7,578 nucleotides of DNA, taken from the NCBI GenBank assembly GCA_016935885.1, contig JAFGQA010000295.1, positions 1 through 7,578 of the forward strand. The letters run 5' to 3'. This document shows positions 5,231 through 7,578 of the stretch, in pieces; position 1 is the stretch's first letter; every line of letters starts with the position of its first letter. The translations under genes and the position numbers were made by a program. This stretch comes from Phycisphaerae bacterium. GTDB taxonomy: Bacteria > Planctomycetota > Phycisphaerae > UBA1845 > UTPLA1. Under the pieces are notes generated by a model that was given only the letters and a program-made list of their open reading frames with translations, was not told the origin of the DNA and did not search any database.

Positions 5231-5887
5231 ATGATTCGGAACATTTGGGCGATGTCGGCGATTTGTCTCCTATACGTCTCCGCCTGCGGACCCACGATCA
5301 GGACCATCACGCCCACCGGCAAACAACCGCTCGAATCGGTTGTGGTCGAAGGCGAGGGCCTGGACCACGCGACCATCTTCGTCGACGGCGGACCCGTCGG
5401 GGCGCCGCTCTTCTCCTACCCGAAGCCGGAAGTGTTCATCCCCGTACAACGCAAAGACGGAGTGACCACCACCGCGACCGTCCAGATGTCGGCCCAGAAT
5501 GAGGGCGGTGCGGGGAACGTCGTCATGTACTCCGCCTTGGACGTCCCGGTGAACGCCCCGGCCGTGAGCATCGACGCGATTCTGCCGCCGACGCGTATGC
5601 AGTTCTCGAATCTGATCACGATTACCGTCTTCGGCGGCGGCATCTTTCCCGGCGCTCGCAACGCCGGCGTGGGCCGCCCCCACGCCGGGCCTCCCGACGT
5701 TCAGGCCGTCCCCGTGGCCGGCGGACCGAACGTCCCCGCGACCGACGTGGTCTGCCTGACCGAGAACTCGATTCAGGTGTTCTTCCCGGCGTCCCTGCCT
5801 CGCGGCTTGTACAAGCTGTATGTCAAGAATGACGACCGTTATGGTGGTGTGAGTGGGACGTCCGCCGTGACGTTCGAGTGGAAATAG
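5231..5887 (+). CDS. lipoprotein with two IPT/TIG-like domains
   Basis: A 218-residue secreted lipoprotein. The N-terminus MIRNIWAMSAICLLYVSAC is a short lipoprotein signal peptide with lipobox VSA-C (Cys19), so the mature protein should be lipid-anchored to a membrane. PTIRTITPTG (21-30) followed by SVVVEGEGLDHATIFVDG (36-53) reads like an IPT/TIG (Ig-like) domain. After NAPAVSIDAILPP (108-120) a second similar domain begins and runs to the C-terminus, with a Gly/Pro-rich loop (about 140-170) and LPRGLYKLYVKN (189-200), a pattern typical of the last strands of TIG domains. The start at 5231 has GAGGA five bases upstream and gives a proper signal peptide, unlike an upstream ATG at 5192. Such proteins usually bind other proteins or glycans; no enzyme motif is seen. 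It is followed after 13 bases by the cyclodeaminase gene and is probably cotranscribed with it. Confidence 0.75.
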   Translation: MIRNIWAMSAICLLYVSACGPTIRTITPTGKQPLESVVVEGEGLDHATIFVDGGPVGAPLFSYPKPEVFIPVQRKDGVTTTATVQMSAQNEGGAGNVVMYSALDVPVNAPAVSIDAILPPTRMQFSNLITITVFGGGIFPGARNAGVGRPHAGPPDVQAVPVAGGPNVPATDVVCLTENSIQVFFPASLPRGLYKLYVKNDDRYGGVSGTSAVTFEWK

Positions 5888-5900
5888 GGAGGGAAGGCTC

Positions 5901-6506
5901 GTGAGCATGGCTGAGTGCGGATCGAGTTTCCTGCGGGACCTGTCTTCGCGCGCACCCACGCCCGGCGGTGGCAGTGCCAGCGCGTACGTTGGTGCCATCG
6001 GTGCGGCATTGTGCGGCATGGTCGGGCGGCTTAACGACAAGAAGGACGGCACGCCTGGCAAGCTGCACGATACCATTGAGGCAGCGGACGGGTTGCTGGA
6101 TCGGCTCAGCGCGCTGGTGCGAGAAGACGTGGAGGCCTTCAGCGGGCTGATGGACGCCTGGCGGCTGCCTGACGACGATCCAAACAAGGCGACCGAGATG
6201 GAGAAACGCACGATCGCCGCGACGGAGACGCCGCTGACGATCATGGCAACGGCGTTCGACGTGATGAAGCTGGCTCGTGTCGGCCTGGAGAGGTCGAAGA
6301 CGAACTGCCTGTCCGATGCGGGCGTCGCGGCGTTCGTGGCGCACGCGGCGTTGGAAGGCGCCCGGCTAAACGTGATGATTAACCTGCCGGGGATCACCGA
6401 CGAGCGCAAGCGGGCGGAACTCAGGGGCGCGGCGGACACACTGCGTGCGGAGGCGCGGGCGCTTCGGGTCGGAATCGACAAGATTGTGGACGAGCGGTAT
6501 TCGTAG
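5901..6506 (+). CDS. formiminotransferase-cyclodeaminase family protein / methenyl-THF cyclohydrolase
   Basis: A 201-residue cytoplasmic protein of the FTCD cyclodeaminase (FchA-like) family, which is all-helical and acts in one-carbon folate metabolism. Members convert 5-formimino-THF to 5,10-methenyl-THF plus ammonia, or hydrolyse methenyl-THF to 10-formyl-THF. The signatures are APTPGGGSASAYVGAIGAAL (18-37), the folate-site loop, and NCLSDAGVAA (135-144) followed by GARLNVMINL (153-162). The length is that of the stand-alone domain; no formiminotransferase domain is attached. A GTG start at 5901 has GGAGG (5888-5892) eight bases upstream; the ATG at 5907 would be 14 bases away and is less likely. 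No histidine-degradation or folate gene lies nearby, so the choice between the two reactions is open. Confidence 0.88.
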   Translation: MSMAECGSSFLRDLSSRAPTPGGGSASAYVGAIGAALCGMVGRLNDKKDGTPGKLHDTIEAADGLLDRLSALVREDVEAFSGLMDAWRLPDDDPNKATEMEKRTIAATETPLTIMATAFDVMKLARVGLERSKTNCLSDAGVAAFVAHAALEGARLNVMINLPGITDERKRAELRGAADTLRAEARALRVGIDKIVDERYS

Positions 6507-6534
6507 CAGGCGAGTGGTTCGCCGAGCGGCGGGC

Positions 6535-6594
6535 CTGTGCGCGGGTCATCCTGCCGCGTCGAGCGGGCGTCCCGTTTTTGGGAGCCGCGCACAG
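6535..6594. other. structured element after the cyclodeaminase gene
   Basis: CTGTGCGCGG (6535-6544) and CCGCGCACAG (6585-6594) form a perfect 10-base-pair stem enclosing two small hairpins, CCGC-GTCGA-GCGG (6554-6566) and TCCC-GTTTTT-GGGA (6570-6583). This three-way-junction fold starts 28 bases after the stop codon and abuts the repeat at 6598. It may protect or end the mRNA, or be the left part of that repeat. Confidence 0.5.
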
Positions 6595-6597
6595 ACA

Positions 6598-6706
6598 ACG
6601 TAAACGGTTGACCCGCCTTCCCGCGGGCAGGTCCGCCAAACGGCAAGCCAGCAGGCCAGCCAAGCGGCACAATCGGTCATGTTATTTTCGCGCGACGCCT
6701 TAGGCC
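6598..6706. repeat. dispersed repeat copy 2, in the second convergent junction
   Basis: Same family and orientation as 909-1048. It shares ACGTAAACGGTTGA, GGTCCGCCAAACGGCAAGCC, the stretch CAGCAGGCCAGCCAAGCGGC and the ending CACAATC...TCATGTTATT. The 32-base core appears once (6626-6657). The hairpin in the left part is kept with different bases (CCCGC/GCGGG around CTTCCC). The right end reaches the stop codon of the kinase gene, just as copy 1 reaches the stop of the glycosyltransferase gene. Confidence 0.85.
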
Positions 6707-7527
6707 GTCTTGCCGAGACGGTCGAAGCTCATTTCCAGGCGGTCTTTGACGAGCTGCATATTGTCTGGTCTGTCGCCTCGCTCCGACTGGCAGCAGTGCT
6801 CGATGAGCTTCAGCACGGTGGCGTCGAGTTCGTTAGTCTGGTCGAGCTTGGCGTTGCGCCAGCGATCGAGATTGATGCCGGTCTTGCCGACGCTCGTGGT
6901 GTTCAATTCCGTGTCGGCGGAGGTGCCAAGGAAGATGCGGTGCATGGTGGCGCCGAGTCCGAAGACGTCGGTTCGCTGGTCGAGGGGCCGGCGCTCGACC
7001 TGCTCCTTGGCGATGAAGTCCTTCGTGCCCTGGATCCGCTGCTTGCGTGTGAGCAGGGGGCAGGCCTGGCCGAAGTCGATGATGGTGGGCCGGCCGTTCT
7101 TGGCGCAGAGGATATTCCCCGGCTTCAGGTCGGCGTGTACAAAGCCGCGATTATGGAGGTCCTGCAAACCGTCGGCGACGTGCCAGAAGATCTTGACCAA
7201 GAGGGGGACCGGGGCGTTCTCCGCGAACTTGTCCAACGGGATGCCCTCGACGTAGGCCAGGAGGTTATACGCCTCGATGGCGCGGAGCTTCCGCTTGACG
7301 ATGCCGTACTCGAAGGACTTTCGTAGGACGGGGTGGTTGTTGCTGACGCCGACGTCGAACTCGTTCTTGAGCTGCCGGACTTGAGACTGCCAATTCGGGG
7401 CGCTCACGGAGACATACTTCTTGCAGTACTGCCTGCCGTCCTTCACGTCTCGCATCAGGCAGACCTGGGTGCCGGCTCCGAGACCCAACTCACGAACGAA
7501 CATCAGGCTATCGAGGCGCTTCGCCAT
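6700..7527 (-). CDS. compact Hanks-type Ser/Thr protein kinase, non-RD
   Basis: A 275-residue protein that is almost only a kinase domain, with no membrane segment or sensor domain. Visible motifs are the Gly-rich loop LGLGAGTQV (14-22), a Lys in YCKKYV (36 or 37) for ATP, a helix-C Glu near 56, the catalytic loop HADLKPGN (131-138, with Asp133, Lys135 and Asn138), DFG (151-153), DVFGLG (187-192) and a conserved Arg in RPDNM (253). HAD in place of HRD makes it a non-RD kinase, which usually does not depend on activation-loop phosphorylation. AKEQ (173-176) stands for APE. All key catalytic residues are present, so it should be active and cytoplasmic. The ATG at 7527 lacks a strong ribosome binding site. 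Substrates are unknown; it converges on the cyclodeaminase gene. Confidence 0.88.
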   Translation of the reverse strand: MAKRLDSLMFVRELGLGAGTQVCLMRDVKDGRQYCKKYVSVSAPNWQSQVRQLKNEFDVGVSNNHPVLRKSFEYGIVKRKLRAIEAYNLLAYVEGIPLDKFAENAPVPLLVKIFWHVADGLQDLHNRGFVHADLKPGNILCAKNGRPTIIDFGQACPLLTRKQRIQGTKDFIAKEQVERRPLDQRTDVFGLGATMHRIFLGTSADTELNTTSVGKTGINLDRWRNAKLDQTNELDATVLKLIEHCCQSERGDRPDNMQLVKDRLEMSFDRLGKTA

Positions 7528-7578
7528 GGTGTGTGCTTCGTCACAAGGAACGCGACCCAGGCATGGGGTATCAAGCGT

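Noticed and set aside
5270..6670. 466-codon minus-strand open frame
   Set aside because: It lies antisense to the lipoprotein and cyclodeaminase genes, which both have clear family signatures and ribosome binding sites; its product is Arg/Ser-rich with no motif.

Overview
The window is GC-rich bacterial DNA with nine supportable protein genes on both strands. They are spaced by unusually repeat-rich intergenic DNA. UGA is the ordinary stop of several genes here, so the genetic code is standard. The mix of genes (Hanks-type kinase, lipoprotein with Ig-like folds, GT39-type membrane glycosyltransferase, archaeal-type tRNA-editing domain) together with dense short palindromic repeats reminds me of Planctomycetes or a similar environmental lineage. 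That assignment is inference only; no marker gene in the window proves it.

Layout. A class II aldolase (about 122-844, +) converges on a GT39-like glycosyltransferase (1050-2744, -). Upstream of the latter, on the same strand, lies a membrane-anchored thioredoxin-like protein (3021-3521, -). A 538-base block of repeats (3522-4059) separates the thioredoxin from a divergent pair: a 74-residue SelW/Rdx-family selenoprotein (4060-4284, +), read through an in-frame UGA, and a stand-alone archaeal-type threonyl-tRNA synthetase editing domain (4489-4914, +). A predicted sigma70-like promoter then precedes a two-gene unit: a lipoprotein with IPT/TIG-like domains (5231-5887, +) and a cyclodeaminase/methenyl-THF cyclohydrolase family protein (5901-6506, +). 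This unit converges on a compact Ser/Thr protein kinase (6700-7527, -).

Main find. The selenoprotein at 4060-4284 is invisible to ordinary gene calling because its UGA codon sits at residue 11 of 74. The frame has a strong Shine-Dalgarno, the CxxU redox motif, a stem-loop 22 bases after the UGA that fits a bacterial SECIS element, and the family's C-terminal SKxxxGxFP signature after the UGA. Its neighbour, a free editing domain of the archaeal ThrRS type, is unusual in bacteria. The pair may link thiol redox chemistry to translation quality control, but this is only a hypothesis.

Repeats. At least three repeat families are visible: (1) about 105-base elements with degenerate terminal inverted repeats around a CACCGGCG hairpin (3583-3687, 4358-4461, and an inverted partial copy at 1-38); (2) a paired repeat lying in both convergent gene junctions (909-1048 and 6598-6706), containing a 32-base unit that is duplicated in the first copy; (3) hairpins and 29-base tandem units at 2828-2952. 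Others are nested palindromes at 3856-3909 and 6535-6594.
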